Source of the DNA: Chitinophaga deserti
GTDB lineage: Bacteria; Bacteroidota; Bacteroidia; Chitinophagales; Chitinophagaceae
DNA: 64,000 bases
Assembly (NCBI RefSeq): GCF_003149455.1
Contig: NZ_QFFK01000016.1
Location: 22,068 to 86,067, forward strand
Direction: 5' to 3'
Shown one piece after another: positions 23,699-32,634 of the stretch (positions within the stretch are counted from its first letter, which is position 1; each line of letters starts with the position of its first letter). The notes below the pieces were generated by a model that saw only the letters and a program-made list of their open reading frames with translations, ran no database searches and was not told where the DNA came from. Both the position numbers and the translations under genes were made by a program.

Positions 23699-24896
23699 CG
23701 GCAGGATCATCACACCCAACCGCATTATCACAGGCGGAACGGTGCTGACGGAAGGGCATCGCATTCTGGCGGTGGCGGAAGACGATATTCCCGTTTCCGG
23801 CGCCGTGGAGATCGATGCAAAAGGACAATACATCTCACCCGGATTCATAGATATACATGTACATGGCGGGGGCGATAGTGATTTTATGGATGGCGACACC
23901 GCCGCCTTTCTGCAGGTGGCGGAAACCCATGCCCGCTACGGCACCACTTCCATGGTACCCACAACCCTCAGCAGCGATACGGAAAGCCTTCGCCAGGCTA
24001 TAGCCACCTACGAGGCCGCGCATGCCATTAACGGGAAAGGAGCGGAGTTCCTCGGTATACATCTCGAAGGACCTTACTTCGCCATGAATCAGCGCGGTGC
24101 GCAGGACCCGCGGTATATCCGTAACCCAGACCCGGCAGAATACCGTTCCGTACTGGAAAATACCAAGTCTGTCGTACGCTGGAGTGCAGCACCGGAGCTG
24201 CCGGGGGCGCTTGCATTCGGTTCCTATATAAGCTCGCTGGGCATATTACCCGCCGTAGCGCATACCGATGCCATCTACGAAGAGGTCCTTGAAGCTTGGG
24301 AGCACGGATACACCCATGCCACCCATCTGTATTCTGCCATGTCGGGCGTTACACGCCGCAATGCATTCCGCTATGCGGGTGCCATAGAAAGCGCCTTCCT
24401 GCTGGATGATATGACGGTAGAGATCATTGCCGACGGGGTTCACCTGCCGCCGGCCCTGCTGAAACTCGTCTATAAATTCAAAGGTCCGGATAAGACGGCC
24501 CTCATTACCGATGCCATGCGTGCTGCCGGTATGCCTCCGGGTAAAAGCATTCTTGGCGGCAGGAAGAACGGGCTGGAAGTAATCGTGGAAGATGACGTAG
24601 CCAAGATGCCCGACAGGGCTTCCTTTGCCGGGAGCGTTGCTACTACCGACAGGCTCGTGCGCAATATGGTGAAGATGGCTGATGTACCCATGGCAGATGC
24701 CGTGCGGATGATGACCAGTACCCCGGCCGCCATCATGAAAGTGGGCGGCAGGAAAGGGGCGCTCGTTGCAGGGATGGATGCCGATATCGTTTTGTTTGAC
24801 GACGATGTACGGATCGATACCGTGATCATTCATGGGGAAATAAGGCACCGCAGTGAAAGGGCATTTTCCCTGTTGCACGAACCCGGTAATATTTGA
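23670..24896 (+). CDS. nagA: N-acetylglucosamine-6-phosphate deacetylase (NagA family)
   Basis: Removes the acetyl group from an N-acetylamino sugar 6-phosphate in the cytoplasm. The 408-residue protein shows the family motifs in order: DIHVHGGGDSDFMDG (His63, His65), HLEGPY (Glu133 metal ligand), AHTDA (His198), ATHLYSAMS (His219), and LITDAM with the catalytic Asp281. The start overlaps the MFS gene by 29 bp; ATG at 23670 gives the conserved N-terminus. The next gene is NagB-like, the normal partner of NagA, which supports amino-sugar breakdown as the cluster's core. Confidence 0.92.
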   Translation: MSFRKIKIFNGRIITPNRIITGGTVLTEGHRILAVAEDDIPVSGAVEIDAKGQYISPGFIDIHVHGGGDSDFMDGDTAAFLQVAETHARYGTTSMVPTTLSSDTESLRQAIATYEAAHAINGKGAEFLGIHLEGPYFAMNQRGAQDPRYIRNPDPAEYRSVLENTKSVVRWSAAPELPGALAFGSYISSLGILPAVAHTDAIYEEVLEAWEHGYTHATHLYSAMSGVTRRNAFRYAGAIESAFLLDDMTVEIIADGVHLPPALLKLVYKFKGPDKTALITDAMRAAGMPPGKSILGGRKNGLEVIVEDDVAKMPDRASFAGSVATTDRLVRNMVKMADVPMADAVRMMTSTPAAIMKVGGRKGALVAGMDADIVLFDDDVRIDTVIIHGEIRHRSERAFSLLHEPGNI

Positions 24897-24964
24897 AACC
24901 AATAACACCTGATATAAACGCTGCGGCAGCCACAGAGCGCCGTCCGGCACACAACCTGTCACGT

Positions 24965-25714
24965 ATGCATACATTTGAACGAATCAAAGTACACCAGTTT
25001 GAGGACAGGCGCCGGATGGGCGCTGCCGCAGCCGATCAGGTGGCTGCGCGCATACACGCCCTGCTGCAATCAAAAGAGGAGATCAGTATGATTTTCGCTG
25101 CGGCTCCTTCACAACAGGAATTCCTCGAAGCTTTCCGTGCCGATGTATCTATTCCCTGGCACCGCATCCATGCGTTTCATATGGATGAATACCTTGGTTT
25201 GCCTGCTGAAGCACCTCAGGGGTTCGGGAACTTTCTGAAAGACCGCCTTTTCGGCCTCGTACCCTTTAAATCGGTGCACTATCTCAACGGACAGGCACTA
25301 TTTGCCGCAGCCGAGTGCGCCCGGTACGCCAATCTGTTGCAGGGTGGAACGGATATCGTTTGTATGGGAGTGGGGGAGAATACCCATATTGCTTTCAATG
25401 ATCCGCATGTGGCGGATTTCAATGATCCCGTATTGGTAAAGGTGGTGGATCTGGATGAGGCATGCCGCAGGCAGCAGGTGAATGATGGTTGCTTTGCCAC
25501 ACTGGAGGAAGTACCTACCCATGCGCTGACGCTTACAGTACCGGCTCTCTTCCGGGCGGATTATATCTTTTGCATGGTACCGGGGCCTGCCAAGGCAGCG
25601 GCTATACGGCATACGCTGCACTCACCGGTAAGCGGGCAGCATCCCAGCACCATTCTGCGGACGCACCCGCATGCGGAGCTGTTTATTGACAAAGACAGCG
25701 GATCGCTGCTTTGA
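24965..25714 (+). CDS. NagB-like glucosamine-6-phosphate deaminase/isomerase, divergent
   Basis: A 249-residue member of the NagB/6-phosphogluconolactonase family, which would turn an amino-sugar phosphate into a keto-sugar phosphate and ammonia. It keeps the general base Asp74 in FHMDEYLG and His141 in GENTHIAFNDP, but where E. coli NagB has Asp141 and Glu148 it has Asn139 and Asp146, and the phosphate loop is AAAPSQ. The ATG at 24965 gives the usual N-terminus; a TTG at 24893 overlapping the nagA stop would add 24 residues. It ends 6 bp from the convergent LacI-type gene. Confidence 0.8.
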   Translation: MHTFERIKVHQFEDRRRMGAAAADQVAARIHALLQSKEEISMIFAAAPSQQEFLEAFRADVSIPWHRIHAFHMDEYLGLPAEAPQGFGNFLKDRLFGLVPFKSVHYLNGQALFAAAECARYANLLQGGTDIVCMGVGENTHIAFNDPHVADFNDPVLVKVVDLDEACRRQQVNDGCFATLEEVPTHALTLTVPALFRADYIFCMVPGPAKAAAIRHTLHSPVSGQHPSTILRTHPHAELFIDKDSGSLL

Positions 25715-25720
25715 GCTGCA

Positions 25721-26782
25721 TTAATTCTTGTAGTACATGTAATTTTCCCGGGTAATGATGTCGATAGGCATGAAGTGTTCCTTTTCGACTGCAATGCCCA
25801 GCACCAGATGCTGGTAAAGCGCCATAATGCCCCGATAGGCTTGTTCCTGTGGCTTCTGGCATATAAGGAAATCGATCATCCCCTTTTGCAGCCAGGTTAC
25901 GTTCTCGGGTAGGAAATCGTAGCCCATGAGCAAGATACCGTTTTTACCGGCCGACTCAAGATAACGCGCAATGTTATGCACGCGGGAGCTGGTCACGAAG
26001 ATGGCTTTAATGGCAGGATCTGCCGAGAGGGCCGCCGCTACTTTCCTTTCAACGGTATCGTCACTGGTTTCCAGTGCATCGGTTTTAACGATACGGGAAG
26101 GCTTTTCGCCAAAGTATTCCCGGAAGCCTTCTTCTTTCCGCAGGAGGGGATGGATACCCTCTTTCTGCTTCGTCATATTAACAACGAGGATTTTGTCTTT
26201 CGGACCAATGCAATACCCCATAAGGTGTGCAGCAAGGTAACCGCTGCGGAATAACTCCGGACCTATGTAGCACAGGCTTTCCTGCCCCGGGAGGTCGGAG
26301 TTGATGAATACAAAAGGCACGTTCTTTTCCTGCAATTGGCTACAGAAGTCGTTAGCCTCCTCAATAAACAGGGGAGCCAGCAACACACCGTCTACCTCGT
26401 TTTTCAGTAATTGCTTCGCTGCTTTAGGAAAAGAAGAGCGGTCGTTGAAGTCGTAAAAATACCGGTGGATGCGTACACCCATCTGCCGGATCTCTTCTTC
26501 GGCCTGTAAAACGCCTGCCAGGAGAATTTCCCAGTATTCCGTTTCGCTCGATTTGGCGGGGATGAGTATGGCGAGGTTCAGGACTTTCCGCGAGGCGAGG
26601 CGGCTGGCGATGATATTAGGCTGATAATTCAGTTCCTGGATGATCTTCTCGATCTTGGTGCGTGTTTTAGCAGATACGCCCGGACGGTTATGGATGACCC
26701 TGTCTACCGTCGCGATAGAGACCTTTGCCCTCCGTGCGATTTCCTTTACGCCATTGGGTTGTTCTGGTTGTTTCGCTTTCAT
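25721..26782 (-). CDS. LacI-family transcriptional regulator
   Basis: A 353-residue repressor: HTH at residues 12-40 (VKEIARRAKVSIATVDRVIHNRPGVS), the hinge NYQPNIIASRLASRK, and a periplasmic-binding-protein-like effector domain. The DRVIHNRPG variant of the HTH is common in Bacteroidota. Operator site E lies 12 bp upstream of its ATG, and four more copies of the same palindrome lie in the divergent region at 19.5-19.8 kb, so autoregulation and control of both arms and of the GH43 gene are strongly suggested. The effector is probably a sugar or its phosphate from the pathway. Confidence 0.92.
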   Translation of the reverse strand: MKAKQPEQPNGVKEIARRAKVSIATVDRVIHNRPGVSAKTRTKIEKIIQELNYQPNIIASRLASRKVLNLAILIPAKSSETEYWEILLAGVLQAEEEIRQMGVRIHRYFYDFNDRSSFPKAAKQLLKNEVDGVLLAPLFIEEANDFCSQLQEKNVPFVFINSDLPGQESLCYIGPELFRSGYLAAHLMGYCIGPKDKILVVNMTKQKEGIHPLLRKEEGFREYFGEKPSRIVKTDALETSDDTVERKVAAALSADPAIKAIFVTSSRVHNIARYLESAGKNGILLMGYDFLPENVTWLQKGMIDFLICQKPQEQAYRGIMALYQHLVLGIAVEKEHFMPIDIITRENYMYYKN

Positions 26783-26794
26783 GAATGCTTTGTG

Positions 26795-26808
26795 CGTGTA
26801 CGTACCCG
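26795..26808. promoter_or_regulatory. LacI-type operator site E
   Basis: CGTGTACGTACCCG followed by AAAGTA, identical to site B over all 20 bases. It lies between the regulator and GH43 genes, 12 bp from the former and 45 bp from the latter. Confidence 0.75.
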
Positions 26809-26853
26809 AAAGTAGTAAAAAAGAATTGAACAGGATATTTTATTTTGTGGCTT

Positions 26854-27861
26854 ATGAGACCCATTATCCTTACCCTGATGCTGTTTCAGGCATTCTTCCC
26901 TGTCAGCGCACAGGATTCCACGTTTACCAATCCGCTTCTGCCTTCCGGGGCCGATCCTTATTCCTGCTACAAAGATGGCTGGTATTATTACACGCACACC
27001 ACGGCTAATTCCATCGTGCTATGGAAAGCCCGCAGTCTTACGGCACTCGCAACGGCAGAACACGTCACCATTTACAAACCCACTGAGAATACGGAATGGT
27101 CCAAACAGATATGGGCCCCGCAGGCTCAGTTCCTCCGTGGTAAATGGTACGCTTATTTTGCTGCTACTGGAGGGAAGAACGAGCAACACCGTATGTACGT
27201 TCTCGAAAACCCTTCTCCGGATCCCATGACCGGCAGCTGGACCTTCAAAGGCCAAGTGACCGATGCCACCAACAAATGGGCTATTGATGCCGATATCTTC
27301 GAATACAAAAAGGAACTGTATATGATCTGGTCGGGTTGGGAAGGTGATAAGGATAAGCAGCAGGATATCTACATCGCGAAAATGAAGAACCCCTGGACTA
27401 TCTCCTCACCACGTGTACGCCTGTCTGTTCCCGAGCATGAATGGGAAAAGAGCGGCCAGAAGGTTACGGTGAATGAAGGCCCCCAGGCCCTGTTCCATAA
27501 GAAAGACCTTATGATCGTATACTCCGCCAGCGGCTGCTGGACGGACCACTACGCCCTCGGGCTCCTCCGCTTTTCCGGCAAAGGCAGCATCCTCGATTCC
27601 GCACAATGGACGAAGCATCCTGAACCCTTATTCAAAACTTCTGTAGCCAATAAGGTGTGGGCACCGGGGCATAATTCGTTCTTTAAAAGTCCTGATGGTA
27701 AAGAAGACTGGATCCTTTACCATGCCAACTCTCAACCTGGCTGGGGCTGCGGCGGCAAGCGCTCTCCCCGTATGCAACGTTTCACCTGGAGTAAAGACGG
27801 TCTTCCTGTATTCGGGGAACCGGTAGCGGAAGGGACGGCTTTACAGGTGCCTTCAAAATAA
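26854..27861 (+). CDS. Glycoside hydrolase family 43-like secreted enzyme
   Basis: A 335-residue secreted five-bladed beta-propeller enzyme. A signal peptide covers residues 1-20 (cleavage after VSAQ). The three GH43 acidic residues are visible: Asp34 in SGADPY, Asp147 in IDADIF and Glu208 in NEGPQAL; IWAPQAQF is the usual propeller motif. GH43 enzymes release arabinose, xylose or galactose residues. The ATG at 26854 is chosen over a TTG at 26845, giving a standard signal peptide. Operator E lies 45 bp upstream, so it probably belongs to the same regulon and releases the sugar used by the cluster. Confidence 0.85.
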   Translation: MRPIILTLMLFQAFFPVSAQDSTFTNPLLPSGADPYSCYKDGWYYYTHTTANSIVLWKARSLTALATAEHVTIYKPTENTEWSKQIWAPQAQFLRGKWYAYFAATGGKNEQHRMYVLENPSPDPMTGSWTFKGQVTDATNKWAIDADIFEYKKELYMIWSGWEGDKDKQQDIYIAKMKNPWTISSPRVRLSVPEHEWEKSGQKVTVNEGPQALFHKKDLMIVYSASGCWTDHYALGLLRFSGKGSILDSAQWTKHPEPLFKTSVANKVWAPGHNSFFKSPDGKEDWILYHANSQPGWGCGGKRSPRMQRFTWSKDGLPVFGEPVAEGTALQVPSK

Positions 27862-27902
27862 AGACACATCAAATGAAGTAAAATGCAAAGCATTGAAATA
27901 AA

Positions 27903-27932
27903 AAAAGCCGGACCATTGTGGCCCGGCTTTTC
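27903..27932. terminator. Bidirectional terminator
   Basis: Stem AAAGCCGG / CCGGCTTT with an inner loop, A run left and T run right, between the convergent GH43 and SGNH genes. Confidence 0.8.
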
Positions 27933-27952
27933 TATTTATGGCGGATGGCCTG

Positions 27953-28627
27953 TTACAGCCCTGTTATTGCTTTCTTCATCTGTTCCGCCACAAACGCATT
28001 GCCTGCTTTGTTCAGGTGTACGCGGTCGCTGGTGAGGATGCCTTTCTCGCTGTTCTCTTTGTTGTTGGCGGCTTCGTAGTCGATGAACGCCTTGCGGAGA
28101 TCTACCAGCGGAAGATTTTGCTCTTTGCTGATGGAGCGGATCAGATCGCTGTATTTGTTGAGGTCTGCATCCTGTTCGTTCTCACCGTCTTTCTTTTCGC
28201 CGATGAGGGAAGGGGTGCAAACGATCACTTTGGCGCCGTTGTCCTGTATTTTCTTAATCAGCGCCCGGTAAAAGCCGCCGAACTTATCGAAGTCAGTGCC
28301 CGTATGATGAGAGGCTTTGTGCCATACATCGTTGATGCCTACATAGATCACTACCACATCGGGCTTCTTTTCCAGCACGTCTTTTTCCATACGGAGGTAA
28401 AGGTCGTACACCTTGTTACCGCCAATCCCTGCGCCGATGAGTTCGTACTGCCCGGCATGTGATGCCTGCAGGAGGCCGTTCAGCTGTGTTATATAGCCTT
28501 CGGGACCTACACCCGCCTGGGTAATGGAATCGCCGAAGAAGATGACTTTCTTCTTTTTCTTAGCCACGCCGGCCGATAAGAGGGCCACTGCGCCGAGCGC
28601 GAAAAGGAGCATGGAGAGTTTTTTCAT
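27953..28627 (-). CDS. Secreted SGNH/GDSL-family hydrolase
   Basis: A 224-residue secreted esterase of the SGNH type. The signal peptide covers about residues 1-22. Block I FFGDSIT has the nucleophile Ser34; GIGGNKVYDL is block II, VGINDVWHK block III, and SDRVHLNKAG carries the Asp-His pair. Such enzymes remove acetyl or other acyl groups from polysaccharides. The ATG at 28627 is preferred because the longer in-frame start (28675) would precede the signal peptide by 16 residues. It faces the GH43 gene, which could hint at joint work on an acylated glycan, but no operator is seen here. Confidence 0.88.
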   Translation of the reverse strand: MKKLSMLLFALGAVALLSAGVAKKKKKVIFFGDSITQAGVGPEGYITQLNGLLQASHAGQYELIGAGIGGNKVYDLYLRMEKDVLEKKPDVVVIYVGINDVWHKASHHTGTDFDKFGGFYRALIKKIQDNGAKVIVCTPSLIGEKKDGENEQDADLNKYSDLIRSISKEQNLPLVDLRKAFIDYEAANNKENSEKGILTSDRVHLNKAGNAFVAEQMKKAITGL

Positions 28628-28696
28628 AATCGCTGATTTTACGCTGATGTTTATTGGATGGAACAAAATAAGCAAAAACCAGTTCTTATACCAGTG

Positions 28697-29491
28697 TTAA
28701 ATGATAGTAGGCAGCAACCCGCCTTCTACCCGCAACGCGGCACCATTGGTGGCCGAAGATAACGGACTGGCAATATACGCAATCATACTGGCTATCTCCG
28801 ATACATCGGCAAACCGCTGAATGAGCGAAGTGGGACGCATGTTCTTGAAGAAATCCCGTTCTGCCTCTTCCGGTGTTACGCCCTGCTCGGTTGCCAGCTT
28901 CTGCAGGAACTCCACCACGCCTTCCGATTTGGTAGGACCTGGCATTATGGTATTGACGGTTACACCGGTGTTCTTCGTTCTTTCAGCAAGACCGCGGCTT
29001 ACCGCCAGCTGGGCGGTTTTGGTCATGCCGTAATGGATCATTTCGCTGGGAATGAGGATGGAGGACTCGCTGGAAATGAAGATGATGCGGCCCCAGTTCT
29101 TATCCAGCATTTTCTGGAAGAAGTGGCGGGAGAGGCGTACCCCGCTCATAACGTTCACTTCAAAGAAGCGGTACCAGTCATCGTCCGGAATATCTTCAAA
29201 TGCCTTTGGTTCAAAGATACCGGCATTATTGACGAGTATGTCCACAGAGGGGAGTTTATCCATCAGGCGCTGTACGTCGTCGAGTTTGGAGAAGTCTGCC
29301 GCTATGCCGGTAACCGGACTGTCAGGCACGAGGGATTTCAGTTTCTCTACCGCTTCCTGCACGCGGGCATCGGTTCTGCCGTTGATGATAACGGAAGCGC
29401 CTTCCTGCAGGAGCAGTTTGGCTGCGGCAAACCCTATTCCCTGGGTGCTGCCGCTGATGAATGCAGTTTTTCCTTTCAATTGTAAATCCAT
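28697..29491 (-). CDS. Short-chain dehydrogenase/reductase
   Basis: A 264-residue classical SDR. The cofactor motif is GSTQGIG (14-20), NNAG lies at 88-91, and the catalytic set is Ser140/141, Tyr154 and Lys158 in HYGMTK. Arg39 after the second strand (NGRTDARV) suggests NADP(H). Substrate unknown. The ATG at 29491 is preferred to a GTG at 29497. It lies 17 bp beyond the membrane-protein gene pair and may be co-transcribed with them. Confidence 0.88.
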   Translation of the reverse strand: MDLQLKGKTAFISGSTQGIGFAAAKLLLQEGASVIINGRTDARVQEAVEKLKSLVPDSPVTGIAADFSKLDDVQRLMDKLPSVDILVNNAGIFEPKAFEDIPDDDWYRFFEVNVMSGVRLSRHFFQKMLDKNWGRIIFISSESSILIPSEMIHYGMTKTAQLAVSRGLAERTKNTGVTVNTIMPGPTKSEGVVEFLQKLATEQGVTPEEAERDFFKNMRPTSLIQRFADVSEIASMIAYIASPLSSATNGAALRVEGGLLPTII

Positions 29492-29508
29492 ATGCACAGT
29501 TTTTAAGT

Positions 29509-30660
29509 TTAAAATTCTCCGCTGGCACCACCTCCTCCGCCGGAACCACCTTTGAATATGGCGGGTTCCTGTGGCTGTGCGGTATGCTGCATCGTTTCTG
29601 CGATGATGAGTCCTTCGAGTTGTTCTATACCAAAATGCTTCGTATGCATGGCCTGCGTGGTGAAGCCTTTCTGCGGCGTTTTCAGGTAACGGTGTGCGGC
29701 ATACGAAATGGCAACCAGCACAATGCCGCCCAATACCATGGCAGTTTCAATGGGCATCACGGAGTGGTAGGCCCTTACTGTGAAAACCGCCGCGGCAATG
29801 AGCAGTAATCCTGCTGCCAGGGGGATGCGGTCTTTCTTACGCAGGCCCATCCAGATATACAGGGCAGGCAGGCTTAGCGTAAACGCCCAGAAGAGCCACG
29901 GCAGGGGCGGTTCCCCTTCCATGCCCAGCAGTTCATTGCCAAGGTTGTGTACCACATAGTAGTTGCCCGCCATGTAAAAGGTGAGCAGTGCGGCGAGGCG
30001 GAGAACAGACAGGCTGACGTCGTAATGCCGGAACCTCCACTTGGGTTGCATCCCTGTAGCGGCGAAGTAGGCTGCTGCCGATATGGCCATGATAAGGAAG
30101 GGTAATATGAACTGCGCCCCCGGCAAATAGATGACCGAAGCAAATAGCACAAACAGGATGCCGCAAATCCATGCCACCAGGGTCATCACAGGTTCCGCGA
30201 GGCGGATGGAGAACCAGGTGGCAATCAGGGTAAGTACGAGGTAGATCCAGTGGGTGGTATCGAAGTTTTCGTAAAGTGCGATAATGCCGAATGCGAGGAA
30301 GCAGGCGGAAGACCAGAGTAGACCTTCATCTACGCCCGAACGGAAATGTTTATGACCGGCCATCCAGCCTTCCAGTACTCCGTAAGTGAGCAGGCCCCAG
30401 AAAAGCAGGAAGCCTTCCCAGCTGTTACCGATGCCATCGAGCATGAGCAGGGCTATTAATCCCGCACCGAGCACCACACAGCAGATGGAAACGAGGGCAA
30501 GACCGATACGCACAAAGTTGTTGGGTGTATAGAGCGTATAAGGATGCGCGGCTTTGATGTTAACCACTGTTTCCGGGGAAATCATACCTTCTGCGGCAGC
30601 ATCGTCTGCATCCATGCCCATAAGGCGGTTATCGAGTTCCTTCGTGTTATAGATCAGCAT
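29509..30660 (-). CDS. Multi-pass membrane protein (DUF2157-associated)
   Basis: A 383-residue inner-membrane protein with a soluble N-terminus of about 50 residues, some ten membrane segments, and a cytoplasmic C-terminus ending in a glycine-rich FKGGSGGGGGASGEF tail. The tail resembles those of TPM-like and other Bacteroidota membrane proteins. Its 5' end overlaps the preceding DUF2157-like gene by 14 bp, so the two are translated together and may form a complex. Function unknown. Confidence 0.65.
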   Translation of the reverse strand: MLIYNTKELDNRLMGMDADDAAAEGMISPETVVNIKAAHPYTLYTPNNFVRIGLALVSICCVVLGAGLIALLMLDGIGNSWEGFLLFWGLLTYGVLEGWMAGHKHFRSGVDEGLLWSSACFLAFGIIALYENFDTTHWIYLVLTLIATWFSIRLAEPVMTLVAWICGILFVLFASVIYLPGAQFILPFLIMAISAAAYFAATGMQPKWRFRHYDVSLSVLRLAALLTFYMAGNYYVVHNLGNELLGMEGEPPLPWLFWAFTLSLPALYIWMGLRKKDRIPLAAGLLLIAAAVFTVRAYHSVMPIETAMVLGGIVLVAISYAAHRYLKTPQKGFTTQAMHTKHFGIEQLEGLIIAETMQHTAQPQEPAIFKGGSGGGGGASGEF

Positions 30661-31642
30661 GGGCTTTCAGTTTGCGGTTCAGTCTGATGAGCATACGGGC
30701 CATGAGAATGGAGGAACCGATGAGGTAAAGTATTGAGAGGTAAAGTACGCCGGTTTCCAGCGCATCCCATGCCTGAATAAGGGTGAAGATAACGAGGTAG
30801 CCTGCACCGATGTAACCGTACAGTACCGTCATCAGCAGGAAATAAAACGAACGGATGCGTACGCCGAGCAGGTAGTAGAACACCAGTGTGGCGATGAGGG
30901 CCGGGGTGTAGAGTAGGAGCCACCCGTCTTCCATAAACATGCCACACAGTGCCGCAATGCATAATATATGCAGGGCGAAGTTGTAGTACGTAAATGCGAA
31001 GTGCGGCTTCTTCTTTTTGTATTCACTGAAAGCACCGGCGGCGGTGAGTACCAGGCCAACGAGTAGACCGGTATCTATCAGTCTCCTTTCCAGTCCGAAG
31101 TAATTGTCGGTGAGGATGTGCATCGGCGTAATGGAGATGCCCAGCCATGCCGCGAAGGCGGTAATGGCGAGGCTCAGGATGCCGATGTGGTCGAAATAGT
31201 AGGCGCAGGCAAACAGTACCAGCATGGGAATGAAGGTGGCCATGCCATACCGCATGCCGAACACGTTGTATTGTGCCTGCAGGTACCCGATGAAGGATAT
31301 GAAGAGGAGGCAGCCCAGCAGTACCACGTAGTCCCACCAGGGGTTGGGAGATTCGGTTTTCTGCCAGGAAAAGGGAGGCTTGTGCTTATTGGCGTACCAG
31401 AAGCACCCGGCGCAGAGAGCGCCGATGGCGGCAAGGATAGCCTGATGGCCGATCGTGTCTATGTTCTTGTAAATAAGGGTGCCGAGCCCTCCGCTGAGGA
31501 GGAGTACGCCGAGGTAGAGCATCGTTTTCAGTTCCCAGTGAAGGGAAAAGAGCTTACTGGCGGATTGCGCTTCCAGGCGGAGGCGCTCCGTTTCGCTCAG
31601 TATTCCTTCATCAGAAAGCTGCCGGATGAATGTTGACCGCAT
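30647..31642 (-). CDS. DUF2157-like membrane protein
   Basis: A 331-residue inner-membrane protein. The N-terminal segment (LSDEGILSETERLRLEAQS) is a small soluble helical part typical of DUF2157 proteins, followed by about nine membrane segments beginning at LKTMLYLGVLLLSGGLGTLIY. No catalytic residues stand out. It is followed with a 14-bp overlap by a second membrane protein. Confidence 0.65.
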   Translation of the reverse strand: MRSTFIRQLSDEGILSETERLRLEAQSASKLFSLHWELKTMLYLGVLLLSGGLGTLIYKNIDTIGHQAILAAIGALCAGCFWYANKHKPPFSWQKTESPNPWWDYVVLLGCLLFISFIGYLQAQYNVFGMRYGMATFIPMLVLFACAYYFDHIGILSLAITAFAAWLGISITPMHILTDNYFGLERRLIDTGLLVGLVLTAAGAFSEYKKKKPHFAFTYYNFALHILCIAALCGMFMEDGWLLLYTPALIATLVFYYLLGVRIRSFYFLLMTVLYGYIGAGYLVIFTLIQAWDALETGVLYLSILYLIGSSILMARMLIRLNRKLKAHADL

Positions 31643-31668
31643 TGGTGGGGTTTGGGTGGAAGATAGGT

Positions 31669-32523
31669 TTAGTATTGAAGGGTGCCGAACACACCGTTTT
31701 TATAGTCTTCCAATGCCTGTTCTACTTCTTCGGCAGTGTTCATGACGAAGTTGTCTTTCGCGGCAATGGGTTCATTGATAGGCTCGCCTGTGAGGAAAAG
31801 GATACCTGCATCGGTGGAGGCAGTTACCGCTATTTCATCGCCTGCAGTATCGAATACATACAGCTGGTGCATGGCAGCAGGGGTGCCGTTCACGTTTACT
31901 TCTCCGCGGAAAACATAGAGCAGGGCAGGGTCGCCGGGCTTGGCGGTGAGCTGCACGGTTTTACCGGCAGCAATGGTTCCCACGATGGCGGTAACGGGGG
32001 TGAAGCTTTTCATGGGACTGCGCTTCCCTTCCAGTTCACCACTGGCCAGGCGCAGCTGTACGCCTTCCTGTTCCAGTACGAAAGGGAGTTGCTCGGCAGT
32101 AGCGGCCTGGTAGTAGGGCTCGTCCCATTTATGGGCTTTGGGGACGTTCAGCCAGATCTGGATGAGTTCCCAGTTGCCGCCGCGTTCCAGCATGGCTTTG
32201 GTGGGGCCTTCACTGTGCAGGAGCCCCTTGCCGGCAAACATCCACTGGATACCCCCGTCTGTGATGGTGCCGGAATGACCGGCATTGTCCATATGATACC
32301 CTTCACCGGAGATCATAAAAGTGACGGGAGAAAAGCCCCTGTGCGGATGAGGGTGAATGCGCATGGCGGAACCCGCTGCGATCGTTTCGGGTCCTATATG
32401 GTGAATTACGATGAACGGATTGGCAAACCGGAAATCCTTATGCGGAAGCGGTTGTATCACCGTTTCTTCCGGGGTGATCTGTTTGGCCCTGCCAGTCAGC
32501 ACGTGGGCGATGTTCTTCTTCAT
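31669..32523 (-). CDS. Pirin family protein
   Basis: A 284-residue bicupin. The pirin metal-binding residues are present: HPHPHRGF (His57, His59, His61) and LLHSEGP (His103, Glu105), with FMISGEGYHMDN between. Pirins bind iron or other metals; some, like E. coli YhhW, show quercetinase activity, others regulate transcription or enzymes. It lies alone, 26 bp from the DUF2157-like gene and divergent from the AraC regulator (111-bp gap). Confidence 0.92.
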   Translation of the reverse strand: MKKNIAHVLTGRAKQITPEETVIQPLPHKDFRFANPFIVIHHIGPETIAAGSAMRIHPHPHRGFSPVTFMISGEGYHMDNAGHSGTITDGGIQWMFAGKGLLHSEGPTKAMLERGGNWELIQIWLNVPKAHKWDEPYYQAATAEQLPFVLEQEGVQLRLASGELEGKRSPMKSFTPVTAIVGTIAAGKTVQLTAKPGDPALLYVFRGEVNVNGTPAAMHQLYVFDTAGDEIAVTASTDAGILFLTGEPINEPIAAKDNFVMNTAEEVEQALEDYKNGVFGTLQY

Positions 32524-32634
32524 GGGTTTCAGTTTTACGGAGCTAACAAATGTAGGCGTTTGACGGAGGTTAAAAAAATTGTTCCCCTCGCAGGATGTCC
32601 TGAAAGCGTTTATCTTTATCTGCGTTAACGTGCT

